A stretch of 42,382 bases of DNA from NCBI GenBank assembly GCA_017941345.1, contig JAGAWQ010000057.1, positions 1 to 42,382 of the forward strand, given 5' to 3'. This stretch comes from Prevotella sp. (GTDB taxonomy: Bacteria > Bacteroidota > Bacteroidia > Bacteroidales > Bacteroidaceae). Shown piece after piece: positions 1 to 8,047 of this stretch. The notes beneath the pieces were generated by a model. It searched no databases, was not told the DNA's origin, and was given only the letters and a program-made list of their open reading frames with translations. Position numbers and translations under genes: made by a program. Within the stretch, counting starts at the first letter, position 1, and the number at the start of each line of letters is the position of its first letter.

Positions 1-1
1 G

Positions 2-190
2 AAGTACGTCATCGCCAAGACGCTGGTGAAGGACGTGGTGTTCGAGGAGACCCACGACAACTCGATGAACGTGGAGAGCGAGGAGGAGAGCCAAAACAGT
101 GGCTCAAGCAACACCGACAACACTTCTGGTGGTAGCACCAGTGGCAGCGGCGGCGATGGAGGCGACGATAACGGCTCCGGCGATCAGTAA
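2..190 (+). CDS. C-terminal end of an HU-family DNA-binding protein (partial)
   Basis: Only the last 62 codons are in the window; the gene begins upstream. The visible start (KYVIAKTLVKDVVFEE) resembles the last strand of the HU-like domain of Bacteroidota HU-related proteins. A low-complexity tail of about 40 residues rich in Gly, Ser, Asp and Asn follows and ends at TAA 188-190. In Bacteroides and Prevotella this family commonly precedes a tiny hydrophobic protein and an N-acetylmuramoyl-L-alanine amidase, and both follow here, which supports the call. The role of this accessory HU family is not established. The call rests mostly on gene context because the DNA-binding arm is outside the window. 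Confidence 0.6.
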   Translation, partial: KYVIAKTLVKDVVFEETHDNSMNVESEEESQNSGSSNTDNTSGGSTSGSGGDGGDDNGSGDQ

Positions 191-196
191 ATCAGG

Positions 197-206
197 AAGG
201 AGGTGA
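197..206 (+). promoter_or_regulatory. Consensus-length Shine-Dalgarno site upstream of the small protein
   Basis: AAGGAGGTGA matches the anti-Shine-Dalgarno tail of 16S rRNA over ten bases and lies 3 bases before the ATG at 210. Most other genes in this window have no such site, as is usual for Bacteroidota, so a full match is unusual here. Confidence 0.6.
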
Positions 207-209
207 AGT

Positions 210-485
210 ATGAAAAAGGAAATGTGGAAACAGTTGCTGCAGATTATCATCACGATACTGACAGCTATTAGTAGTTCATTATTCGTACAGTCATGCGTAA
301 AATCACACTCATCATCGTCCACTGTTCGGCAGTACGCCCCGACCAGCAGTCGTCAGCAGCCCAGATTGACACGTGGCATCGCCAACGAGGCTGGAAGTTC
401 GGCATCGGCTACCATTATGTGGTGCGACGCAACGGGAGCATCGAGCCAGGTCGTCCGGAATGGATGGCTGGTGCCCACTGCGTAG
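210..485 (+). CDS. Small hydrophobic protein of the 'smalll' type, apparently lacking its usual early stop
   Basis: The first 29 codons (MKKEMWKQLLQIIITILTAI, then SSSLFVQSC) match the family annotated as 'smalll protein', about 30-35 residues long, found between HU-like and amidase genes in Bacteroidota. The profile is a basic start, a hydrophobic helix and a terminal Ser-Cys. Here the frame does not stop after Ser-Cys. It runs on to TAG at 483-485, giving 91 codons that overlap the amidase in another frame. The extra part is Ser/Arg-rich and looks like out-of-frame translation, not a domain. The start is fixed by the strong ribosome-binding site. Function is unknown; membrane association is inferred from the helix. 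Confidence 0.5.
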   Translation: MKKEMWKQLLQIIITILTAISSSLFVQSCVKSHSSSSTVRQYAPTSSRQQPRLTRGIANEAGSSASATIMWCDATGASSQVVRNGWLVPTA

Positions 486-715
486 GACACAACGCCCACT
501 CGATAGGCGTCTGCTATGAGGGTGGACTGGACATCCGAGGACGACCTGCCGACACGCGTACCGAGGCACAGCGGTGCAGTCTGCGGAAATTGATAGAACA
601 GCTTCATGCCGCCTACCCTAAGGCGCTGATTGTAGGTCACCACGACCTGAATCCGCTAAAAGACTGCCCCTGCTTCGATGTCGCGGAATATGCAGACCTA
701 CAGCCCCTAAAATAG
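293..715 (+). CDS. N-acetylmuramoyl-L-alanine amidase (amidase_2, T7 lysozyme type)
   Basis: A 140-residue protein of the zinc amidase_2 family, which cleaves the bond between N-acetylmuramic acid and L-alanine in peptidoglycan. Expected zinc ligands are visible: His10 in IIVHCSA, His116 in GHHDLNPLKDCPCFDV and Cys125 in the same segment. The central YHYVVRRNG and AHCVGHNAHSIGVCYEGG segments are also typical. There is no signal peptide and no binding domain; the length equals a bare catalytic domain. The ATG overlaps the Ser-Cys codons of the preceding small protein, so translation may be coupled. The gene is followed at once by a strong terminator. The family also occurs in phages, but the HU/small-protein setting is the common chromosomal Bacteroidota cassette. 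Confidence 0.88.
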   Translation: MRKITLIIVHCSAVRPDQQSSAAQIDTWHRQRGWKFGIGYHYVVRRNGSIEPGRPEWMAGAHCVGHNAHSIGVCYEGGLDIRGRPADTRTEAQRCSLRKLIEQLHAAYPKALIVGHHDLNPLKDCPCFDVAEYADLQPLK

Positions 716-719
716 GAAG

Positions 720-745
720 AAATCCCCGCCATTGAGCGGGGATTT
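720..745 (+). terminator. Rho-independent terminator after the amidase
   Basis: A perfect 10-bp stem (720-729 pairing with 736-745, GC core CCCCGC/GCGGGG) with a 6-base loop is followed by a T-rich tract at 750-756. It lies just after the amidase stop and separates this unit from the sensor promoter. Confidence 0.85.
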
Positions 746-765
746 CATATTTTTTATCTCTTTTT

Positions 766-797
766 TTTGGTGGTGTAATGAAAATGTCGTACATTTG
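766..797 (+). promoter_or_regulatory. Bacteroidota-type promoter of the sensor pair
   Basis: TTTG at 766-769 (-33 box), a 20-bp spacer and TACATTTG at 790-797 (-7 box, consensus TAnnTTTG) precede the ATG at 821. This is the best complete match to the Bacteroides sigma-ABfr promoter in the window. Confidence 0.8.
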
Positions 798-820
798 CAG
801 GACACTAACTTGAAACGCTG

Positions 821-3800
821 ATGAGAAAGACGATATATTTGCTGCTGGCAACAGTGCTTTGGCCGATGGTCATGCAGGCAGCTATCCCTGAGGTGAAGTT
901 CCGCAGGCTGGATACACGAAACGGACTGTCCAGCTCGCAGGTGAACTGTGTGTACCGCGACTCTAAGGGCTATGTGTGGTTTGGTACGGCATACGGTCTG
1001 AACCGCTACGACGGCTACCGCTTCAAGACATTCTACTCGAACAGGCGCGATACGACGTCGATGCGTGACAACTACACCCATGAGATTATGGAAGGCTTCG
1101 ATGGCAAGCTGTGGTTGAAGCAGGGTATGAACTACTGCGTCTACGACCCCTTGACGGAGCAGTTTGAGCGCAATGCCGGTCGCGAGCTGGAGAAGTACCT
1201 GGGAACGCACAACGGCGTGGAGCGAATCTATATCGACGGTAAGAAGAATATCTGGGCGAAGTATTACGAGGAGGGCATCTTCTGCTATAACCCTCAGACC
1301 AAAAAGACGACGCGTATCAAGATGGGATATGGCGCTGGCGAGTTTAATCCCAGCTATACCATTTCAACGATGGCCACCTGTGGTCAGCAGGTCGTTGCCG
1401 TGACAAATGCCGGACAACTGGTGTGCATAGACAGCGAGAAAGGAGTGGTAGAGTGGGAGAGCAAGTGGATGGCCGAGCACGGCAGCCAGCCTCACCACGA
1501 CTATTTTGTTCATGTCGACCCACAGGGCAATTACTGGATAGTCACTGAGGGCTTTACATTTATCTATATTCAGAAGGAGAAGCGCTGGTATAGCCAGTTG
1601 ACTGAGTATCTGCATAGCCAGGGCATGCCCAATGTGCCTGAGCAATTGGCGGTGTGGGATGTGCAGTTCGACCGTCATGGCTGGCTATGGGTTGCCACCG
1701 ACCATGACGGACTGTTTGTCATCGACCTGAAAGGCAAGCAGATGCGCCAGTTCCAGAACAGCAAGTTCGATGAGTCGACTCTGAGCGACAACACACCGAA
1801 GCATATCTACATGGACCCACGCGGAACGGTATGGATAGGAACTTATAAAAATGGTGTCAACCAATACGTCGAGGGTCAGGCCAGTATCAGGAATGTGGAG
1901 ATAGGTGATATCAATACGGTGTGTGAAGACCGCTACGGCAACTACTGGTTAGGCAGCAACGATAAAGGCATCATGGTATACGATGCGAAGAGCGGTGAGG
2001 TGAAGGCGCACTACACGACCGCTAACAGTCCGATGCTGGGTAACATCATGGTAGGCTCCTGCCGTGCCAGTGATGGCAGCATCTGGTTCGGCTCTTACAA
2101 TGGTGGTCTGACACGCTGCATCCCGACTGCTGACCCCACACAGGCGAAGATTATTAACTATCGGGTGACTAACCAGCCCGACGGGCTGTCGAACAACAGC
2201 GTATGGAGTGTGACCGAAGACAAGTGGAAGCGCATCTGGATTGGAACGCTGGGCGGTGGTATCCAGAGGCTCGACCTGAAGACGGGCAAGTTCCGCACAT
2301 GGAACCAGAAGACGAATCCCGACCTGCCCAGCGACTATATGACCTCGGCGTCGTGGATTAAGAAAGGCTGGCTGATGGTGGGTACTACTTGGTACTATTG
2401 CTTTATCAATCCCGTGACGGGTAAGGTGGCCAACCGTGTGATACCAGATTTCGAGAATCTGCCTGTAGCCGCAGGTAATACGGTGTGTGTCATGGAAGAC
2501 AGCCGAGGACTGATATGGCAGGGCTCTTCGTCGGGACTCATCGTCTACGACCAGAAGACCGGACGCACGTGGGTGTTCGATATGACCAGCGGTCTGCTGG
2601 GTTCCAGCATCTGCTCCATCGTAGAGGATAAGGAACACATGATGTGGGTGGTGACCGACCATGGTGTATCGAAAATAGTTCCCCAGAAACAAGAGGATGC
2701 AAGCTGGCAGTTCACCATTCGCAGCTACAGCAGTCGCGACGGTCTGCAACAAGGCTCCCACAACCAGCGCTCCGCCTTCCTGACGCACGACGGTCTGATA
2801 CTGATAGGCGGACAGGACGGTATCGATATCATCAACCCGAAGGCCCTGTCGGACACCAAGAGCAAGGAGCGCCCGATTTTCAGCGGACTGCAGATTTTCG
2901 ACATGGACGTGGCGGTGGGCCAAGAGGTTGACGGACATGTCATCCTGGACGAGGCGCTGGACGAGTGTCGTGAGCTGACCCTTGACTTCAACGACCAGTT
3001 TACCATCCAGCTGGGCAGTGATGCCGGTCGTGTGAACAATGGCAAGCGCTTTGTCTATAAACTGGAAGGATTCAACGACAACTGGGTGAAGACCTCAGAG
3101 CTGAACCCCAATATCACCTATAACTCGCTGCGTGCCGGCGACTATACCCTGCTGGTGCGCATGCTGAACGATGACGGTACGATGGGCGAGGTGGAGAGCC
3201 GGTTGGACATCACCATCCGCCCCGCCTTGTGGCGTACACGCTGGGCTATCCTGCTCTATGTGCTGTGCGTATTGCTGGGTGCCCTGTGGTGGCGCCGCTG
3301 GTACATGAAGCGCCAGGCCATCCGCATGGAGGCAGAGACGCTGCGCCGTGAGACGGAGAAGAAGCAGTGGATGGGCATGATGCGTGCGCAGATGGCCGCT
3401 GAGCAACAGACAGAACAACCCCAGACAACGTCAAAGGAAGCGCATAGACCGCTGGTACTCCAGACCACGGACATTGTAGAGCTGCTACGTCAGTTGTGCG
3501 ATGACTACCAGCACCAGATAGGCAGCAAGGCTAAGGTGAACTTCCTGTCTACGGTCAAACTGTTGGATGCTGACATTGCCAAGAACGAGTTCTGTCAGGC
3601 TATCCATATCCTGCTCGACAACTCTATCCGCTTCTCACCAGGCGACTGTCGCATCAGTGTGGGCGTGGCTCGTACGGCCGAGGGTAAGGTACAGGTGCAG
3701 GTAGCCGACAACGGCATAGGTATCCGCGACGAGTTCAAGGAACACGCCTTCGACCGTCTGCAGGGTGACGATGACATCGCCCTGTATCAGGTGAAGGACA

Positions 3801-3919
3801 CCGTAGTAGCTCACGGCGGTGACATCAGTATCAAGGATAATCCTGGCGGTGGTACTATTTTCTATATCACACTTCCCGCTGCGGAAGAGATTGAAGAAGC
3901 TGTCGTGATGGATGAATAA
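821..3919 (+). CDS. Membrane propeller sensor with degenerate histidine-kinase ATPase domain; no phospho-acceptor helix or receiver
   Basis: A 1032-residue relative of hybrid two-component carbohydrate sensors. Residues 1-21 are a signal peptide. About 25-700 carry beta-propeller repeats (NGLSSSQVNCVYRDSKGYVW is typical). About 745-795 is a Y_Y_Y domain and 807-826 a membrane helix. Inside the cell a linker of about 70 residues has no SHELRTPL-type H-box. An HATPase_c-like domain follows: N-box Asn934, G1 box DNGIGI from Asp963 and a terminal GGGTIFYITLP. The G2 segment reads GDDDIALYQVKD where GTGLGLxxVK is expected, and the ATP lid is short. There is no receiver and no HTH. It is 21 bp upstream of a paralogue that carries the DNA-binding domain. 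I infer a non-autophosphorylating partner sensor, probably for the oligosaccharide cut by the downstream glycosidases. Confidence 0.85.
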   Translation: MRKTIYLLLATVLWPMVMQAAIPEVKFRRLDTRNGLSSSQVNCVYRDSKGYVWFGTAYGLNRYDGYRFKTFYSNRRDTTSMRDNYTHEIMEGFDGKLWLKQGMNYCVYDPLTEQFERNAGRELEKYLGTHNGVERIYIDGKKNIWAKYYEEGIFCYNPQTKKTTRIKMGYGAGEFNPSYTISTMATCGQQVVAVTNAGQLVCIDSEKGVVEWESKWMAEHGSQPHHDYFVHVDPQGNYWIVTEGFTFIYIQKEKRWYSQLTEYLHSQGMPNVPEQLAVWDVQFDRHGWLWVATDHDGLFVIDLKGKQMRQFQNSKFDESTLSDNTPKHIYMDPRGTVWIGTYKNGVNQYVEGQASIRNVEIGDINTVCEDRYGNYWLGSNDKGIMVYDAKSGEVKAHYTTANSPMLGNIMVGSCRASDGSIWFGSYNGGLTRCIPTADPTQAKIINYRVTNQPDGLSNNSVWSVTEDKWKRIWIGTLGGGIQRLDLKTGKFRTWNQKTNPDLPSDYMTSASWIKKGWLMVGTTWYYCFINPVTGKVANRVIPDFENLPVAAGNTVCVMEDSRGLIWQGSSSGLIVYDQKTGRTWVFDMTSGLLGSSICSIVEDKEHMMWVVTDHGVSKIVPQKQEDASWQFTIRSYSSRDGLQQGSHNQRSAFLTHDGLILIGGQDGIDIINPKALSDTKSKERPIFSGLQIFDMDVAVGQEVDGHVILDEALDECRELTLDFNDQFTIQLGSDAGRVNNGKRFVYKLEGFNDNWVKTSELNPNITYNSLRAGDYTLLVRMLNDDGTMGEVESRLDITIRPALWRTRWAILLYVLCVLLGALWWRRWYMKRQAIRMEAETLRRETEKKQWMGMMRAQMAAEQQTEQPQTTSKEAHRPLVLQTTDIVELLRQLCDDYQHQIGSKAKVNFLSTVKLLDADIAKNEFCQAIHILLDNSIRFSPGDCRISVGVARTAEGKVQVQVADNGIGIRDEFKEHAFDRLQGDDDIALYQVKDTVVAHGGDISIKDNPGGGTIFYITLPAAEEIEEAVVMDE

Positions 3920-3940
3920 ATAAGCCAGGGGGAAGAGGAT

Positions 3941-6900
3941 ATGAACAGAAGATTATGGTGTGTCCAACTGCTCATGACAGTCGTACTGACTGCTATGGCT
4001 GTTATACCCGATATGAAGTTCCGTCGACTTGACCTGCGCGACGGACTTTCCAGTACTCAGGTCAATAGCATTTTCCGCGATTCAAACGGATTCGTATGGA
4101 TAGGTACTCCATACGGGCTGAACCGCTATGACGGCTATCGGGTAAAAGTGTACTATTCTCATGCTAACGACTCGCTGTCCATGCTCCGTAATAATGTGAC
4201 GGGGGTGCAACAGGCTCCTGATGGACGGCTGTGGATTAGGCATGGCATGGAATACTCGGTGCTGGACCCTGTGACAGACTGTTTTGACCAGCACCCTGAC
4301 CGATGGCTTCATCAGCAAGGTGTCAAAGGCTCCATAGAACTGGTATATATCGACCGCCACGGACATTTCTGGGTGAAGACCTATGACAACGGCGTCTGGG
4401 TGCTCGATGCGGACCGTCATGTCGTGCGCCATTTCCCCTTCGGACAGGGTGCCCAGCAATTCCCCACCAAGATAGGTGTCTCTGACATCACAGAATATGG
4501 GAACAGCCTGCTGCTGGTCTCTAACAACGGGGAACTGGTATGTATGAATACCCGTACGATGCGTATTTCCTGGAAGAGCAACCGACTGCTACGTCGCTGT
4601 GAGCTGCGTAACTCCAGCTTTATGGTGCGTGTCGATGCGCAACGTAACCTGTGGGTAATGGTCGAGGGACGTGCCTATGTGTATGTCCGCAAGACAGAGC
4701 GATGGTATAACTCTGCTGCTGAGGCGTTACAGACCATGGGCGTTCAGGGCTTCCCTATGGATATGAAGATATGGGATGTGGCAGTAGACCGCCATCAGCA
4801 GTTGTGGATGGCCACCGACCATGGCGGCCTGTGTGTTGTCTCGCTGGCTGACCAGGAGATGCGCCAGTTCAGAGCGGTGCAGAATGACGAGACGACCATC
4901 TCGGACAATACGCTGCGTAGGATATACCGCGACCAGCAGAACCGCATGTGGATAGCTACCTATATGAACGGTGTCAATTTCTATTCCGACAATCTGTTCC
5001 GATTCCAGAATGTGGAGGCCGGTAACATCAATACCGTCTGTGTAGACCAGCAAGGAGTGTACTGGTTGGGCAGCAACGATAGGGGTATTATCCGCTATGA
5101 CCGCCAGACGGGAGTGCAGACCCTGTATAGCAAGGAGAATGCCGGACTGACGTCGAATATCATCGTGTGCAGTCTGGCAGCGAGCGATGGCACACTTTGG
5201 TTTGGTACCTATGGTGGCGGACTCATCTCATGGCGCGACGGACATTTTACCTTTTATAAAACCGAGGAACACGGACTGGCCCACAGCAGTGTGTGGGCGC
5301 TCTGTGAAGACCAGTTGGGCAACATCTGGCTGGGATTGCTGGGAGGCGGACTGCAACGCATTGACCGTGCTACGGGACGTTTCGACAAACCACTGAATAC
5401 AGACAATGCCCAGTTGGCCAGCAATTTCATCTCGTCTATCCAGCTGACAGAAAGCGGACGCCTGTTGGTAGGCCATACGGAGTTCTTTTCATGGGTAGAC
5501 CCTAAGACCATGACTGTTGAGAACAGTCGCATCGATACCGAATGTAACGGCATACCGCCAACGCCAACAACCAACCAGGTGCTGCAAGACAGCCGTGGAC
5601 TGTTGTGGCAGGCTACGATGACAGGCGTTACCGTCAGTGACATGAAACATCAGCAGGTGTGGCTGCTTGACAGACATGCAGGGCTGTTCGACCCGATGGC
5701 CATGGGACTGTTGGAGGATGCACGCCACACCATCTGGGTAGTCACGATGCACGGCCTGTCGAACGTCATCCCCCAGCAGCAGTCTGATGGCAGCTGGACA
5801 TTCACCGTGCGTAGCTATAACAACCGCGACGGACTGCAGACAGGACCGTTCAACCAACGCTCTGCAACACTGGCTCCCAACGGAATGGTCATTGTTGGTG
5901 GCCATGAGGGTTTCGATATCATCAATCCCAAGGATTTGGGCATAGGACATATCAAGGAACGTCCCATCCTCAGTATGGTTAAGGTGATGGACTCGCCCGT
6001 TAGAATCGATGAGGGAACACTGCAGGTAAAGGATGGCGAGAACCAGTTCTCCATCCATTTGGCAACAGACAATGGCGAGGTACACAACCGTACCCGTCTG
6101 GCCTACAGACTGCGTGGATTCAACGACCAGTGGCTCCATACGGAAGAGATTCAGCCTACTGTGACCTATGTAGGACTGCCGTCAGGCAAATATGTCTTCG
6201 AAGCCTGCATCGTGAGTGACGACGGTACGTTGGGCGATGAGCTGTGTCAACTGAAGATTCGCATCCTGCCCCCTTGGTACCGCTCGTGGTGGATGAACAT
6301 GCTCTATCTGTTACTGGTGGCTGCCGGACTGTGGTGGTTCTTCCGCCGCAATCAGGAGAAACTGCGACTGGAGCGGATGAAGCTGGAACGTGAGAACAGC
6401 ACTAAGATGACTGAGTTGCGGCAGCGTTTCTATGATACGGTGAGCGACGAGCTGCGCCAGCCGTTCAGGAATCTCTTTGAGAGTCTGAATGACATCATGA
6501 AACGGGAGACCGACGAGCAGCGCTACGAACAGCAGCAGCAGGTGTTCGGACATGCGGAGCAACTGTTGGAACAGATGGGTACGTTGATGGATGACGATAC
6601 CGCGCAGAAGAAGCTGCAGCCGCAAATCCGTGAGATGGAGATTACCAGTCTGGACGAGAAACTGGTGCAGGACGCCACCAACTATGTGGAGGAGAATCTG
6701 GACAATGCTGATATCAGTGTGGAGACGATGGCTGAGGCGCTGGCTATGTCGCGCGTCCATCTCTATAAGAAGCTGACGGCCATTACCGACCTGACACCCT
6801 CGGAGTTTATCCGCCAGATTCGTCTGCGCCATGCTGAGCAGCTGCTCCGTAAGAGTCAGCTCACGGTAGCTGAGGTGGCTTATAAGGTAGGTTTCAACAA

Positions 6901-6976
6901 TCCCCGCTACTTTTCTAAATACTTTAAGGAGATGTACGGCATGATGCCTTCCGAGTACAAAAACAAGGAAGAATAA
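3941..6976 (+). CDS. Membrane propeller sensor fused directly to an AraC-type DNA-binding domain; kinase-dead hybrid-regulator derivative
   Basis: A 1011-residue paralogue of the preceding gene, closely similar through the periplasmic part (shared start IPDMKFRRLDLRDGLSSTQV). Signal peptide about 1-21, propeller repeats to about 690, Y_Y_Y domain about 722-770, membrane helix 784-803. A single cytoplasmic helix resembling a DHp helix follows: VSDELRQPF, where a kinase would have SHELRTPL. The acceptor His is Asp836. There is no ATPase domain and no receiver. Residues about 905-1008 form an AraC HTH (typical VAEVAYKVGFNNPRYFSKYFKEMYGMMPSEY). Transcription of the GH31-GH2-GH31 genes starts from a separate promoter just after this gene, making them the likely target. 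Signalling must use conformational change or partner contact, not intramolecular phosphotransfer; this is inference. Confidence 0.88.
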   Translation: MNRRLWCVQLLMTVVLTAMAVIPDMKFRRLDLRDGLSSTQVNSIFRDSNGFVWIGTPYGLNRYDGYRVKVYYSHANDSLSMLRNNVTGVQQAPDGRLWIRHGMEYSVLDPVTDCFDQHPDRWLHQQGVKGSIELVYIDRHGHFWVKTYDNGVWVLDADRHVVRHFPFGQGAQQFPTKIGVSDITEYGNSLLLVSNNGELVCMNTRTMRISWKSNRLLRRCELRNSSFMVRVDAQRNLWVMVEGRAYVYVRKTERWYNSAAEALQTMGVQGFPMDMKIWDVAVDRHQQLWMATDHGGLCVVSLADQEMRQFRAVQNDETTISDNTLRRIYRDQQNRMWIATYMNGVNFYSDNLFRFQNVEAGNINTVCVDQQGVYWLGSNDRGIIRYDRQTGVQTLYSKENAGLTSNIIVCSLAASDGTLWFGTYGGGLISWRDGHFTFYKTEEHGLAHSSVWALCEDQLGNIWLGLLGGGLQRIDRATGRFDKPLNTDNAQLASNFISSIQLTESGRLLVGHTEFFSWVDPKTMTVENSRIDTECNGIPPTPTTNQVLQDSRGLLWQATMTGVTVSDMKHQQVWLLDRHAGLFDPMAMGLLEDARHTIWVVTMHGLSNVIPQQQSDGSWTFTVRSYNNRDGLQTGPFNQRSATLAPNGMVIVGGHEGFDIINPKDLGIGHIKERPILSMVKVMDSPVRIDEGTLQVKDGENQFSIHLATDNGEVHNRTRLAYRLRGFNDQWLHTEEIQPTVTYVGLPSGKYVFEACIVSDDGTLGDELCQLKIRILPPWYRSWWMNMLYLLLVAAGLWWFFRRNQEKLRLERMKLERENSTKMTELRQRFYDTVSDELRQPFRNLFESLNDIMKRETDEQRYEQQQQVFGHAEQLLEQMGTLMDDDTAQKKLQPQIREMEITSLDEKLVQDATNYVEENLDNADISVETMAEALAMSRVHLYKKLTAITDLTPSEFIRQIRLRHAEQLLRKSQLTVAEVAYKVGFNNPRYFSKYFKEMYGMMPSEYKNKEE

Positions 6977-7030
6977 CAAGGTATGCGGTGAAATATAACA
7001 TTTCGCACGTATCCGTATGATTTTTTTTCG

Positions 7031-7038
7031 TATCTTTG
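7031..7038 (+). promoter_or_regulatory. -7 promoter box of the glycosidase genes
   Basis: TATCTTTG fits TAnnTTTG and lies 28 bases before the ATG at 7067, within the 90-bp gap after the regulator. No clear TTTG box sits at the usual 19-21 bp spacing, as expected for a promoter that needs an activator such as the adjacent AraC-type protein. Confidence 0.7.
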
Positions 7039-7066
7039 CGGCATAGAATTCTAAAATCCTAAAGAT

Positions 7067-8047
7067 ATGAAAAATCTACGAACATTCCTAACGGGGCTGC
7101 TGTCGCTGACGGCAACAATGCTGTGGGCTGCCGACTATCAGGTGGACGGCCAGTTTGTGACCATTCCCGTAAAGCAAGTGAAGGCAGATGGTGCCCAGGT
7201 GGTGCGTCTGCAAGTAGTTAACGACAACATCATCCGAGTACAGGCCACCTCGAAAGCTCAGTTGCCGGAGAAGCAGAGCCTGATGATTGTGAAGCAGACG
7301 CAGAAGCCGAAGTTCACCGTCAAGGAGGACGGCGATGTGGTCAGCGTGAAAGCCGCTAACGTGGAAGCGCGGGTCGACGGGAACACGGGTCACATCACCT
7401 TCTTCGATGCCAACGGCAAGCAGTTGCTGAAAGAGGCCAAAGACGGCAAGCAGTTCTGGGACTTCACGGTGCCTGAGCGCGAGCTGGGCATGAAGACCGG
7501 ATATACCGTTCCCGAGGAGCAGAAGCACGGGCTCTCGTGGCAGATGAAGTTCGACAGCCCTGACGACGAGGCATTCTATGGCTTGGGACAGCACCAGAGC
7601 GAGGAGTTCAATATGAAGGGCAAGAACGAGGACCTGTTCCAGTATAACACCAAGGTCAGCATCCCCTTCGTGCTCTCCAACAAAAACTATGGTATCCTGT
7701 GGGATTCGTACAGCTATTGCCGTTTTGGTAATCCTCACGATTACTTGCAGCTGAACCGTGCCTTCAAACTCTACGACAAGAATGGCAAGTCAGGTCATCT
7801 TACCGGTACCTATATCGATGCCCAGGGCAAGAAGCTGGTTCGTGACGAGGACAGCATCTATTATGAATATGGTACGCCCGCGAAATCGGAGATTGCGCTG
7901 AAGACCGATAACGGCGGCATCAAGAACTTCCCCAAGGACATCAACCTGATGGGCGCGAATGTCACCTACGAGGGCTTCATCGAGCCAATGGCCAATAATT
8001 ATCAATTATCAATTATCAATTTATCCTTTATTATTCCGGCTATGTGA
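7067..8047 (+). CDS. GH31 alpha-xylosidase-like enzyme, N-terminal part (frame broken by a heptamer repeat)
   Basis: A 326-codon first part of one GH31 gene. Residues 1-21 form a signal peptide (MKNLRTFLTGLLSLTATMLWA), then comes the GH31 N-terminal beta-sandwich (DEAFYGLGQHQSEEFNMKGK is a family hallmark) and the start of a PA14 insert, as in alpha-xylosidases of the Cellvibrio Xyl31A and Bacteroides ovatus BoGH31 type. After GFIEPMANNYQ the frame enters three copies of AATTATC, gains an unrelated tail (LSIINLSFIIPAM) and stops at TGA 8045-8047. The catalytic domain continues in another frame from 8044. In this state the product lacks all catalytic residues. One added repeat or two fewer would give a continuous protein of 997 or 990 residues. 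Confidence 0.82.
   Translation: MKNLRTFLTGLLSLTATMLWAADYQVDGQFVTIPVKQVKADGAQVVRLQVVNDNIIRVQATSKAQLPEKQSLMIVKQTQKPKFTVKEDGDVVSVKAANVEARVDGNTGHITFFDANGKQLLKEAKDGKQFWDFTVPERELGMKTGYTVPEEQKHGLSWQMKFDSPDDEAFYGLGQHQSEEFNMKGKNEDLFQYNTKVSIPFVLSNKNYGILWDSYSYCRFGNPHDYLQLNRAFKLYDKNGKSGHLTGTYIDAQGKKLVRDEDSIYYEYGTPAKSEIALKTDNGGIKNFPKDINLMGANVTYEGFIEPMANNYQLSIINLSFIIPAM
7997..8025 (+). repeat. Intragenic heptanucleotide repeat (AATTATC x3 plus one imperfect copy) causing a frameshift
   Basis: Perfect units are at 7997-8003, 8004-8010 and 8011-8017, followed by the imperfect unit AATTTATC at 8018-8025. The upstream frame begins codons at positions of 2 mod 3 and the downstream GH31 frame at 1 mod 3, so +1 base is needed: exactly what +7 or -14 provides. 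With -14 the protein reads NNYQFILYYSGYVKVY, the sequence expected of a PA14 strand. Confidence 0.93.

Noticed and set aside
2-715. Prophage remnant suggested by the T7-type amidase
   Set aside because: No holin, tail or integrase genes; the HU/small-protein/amidase trio is a common chromosomal set in Bacteroidota.
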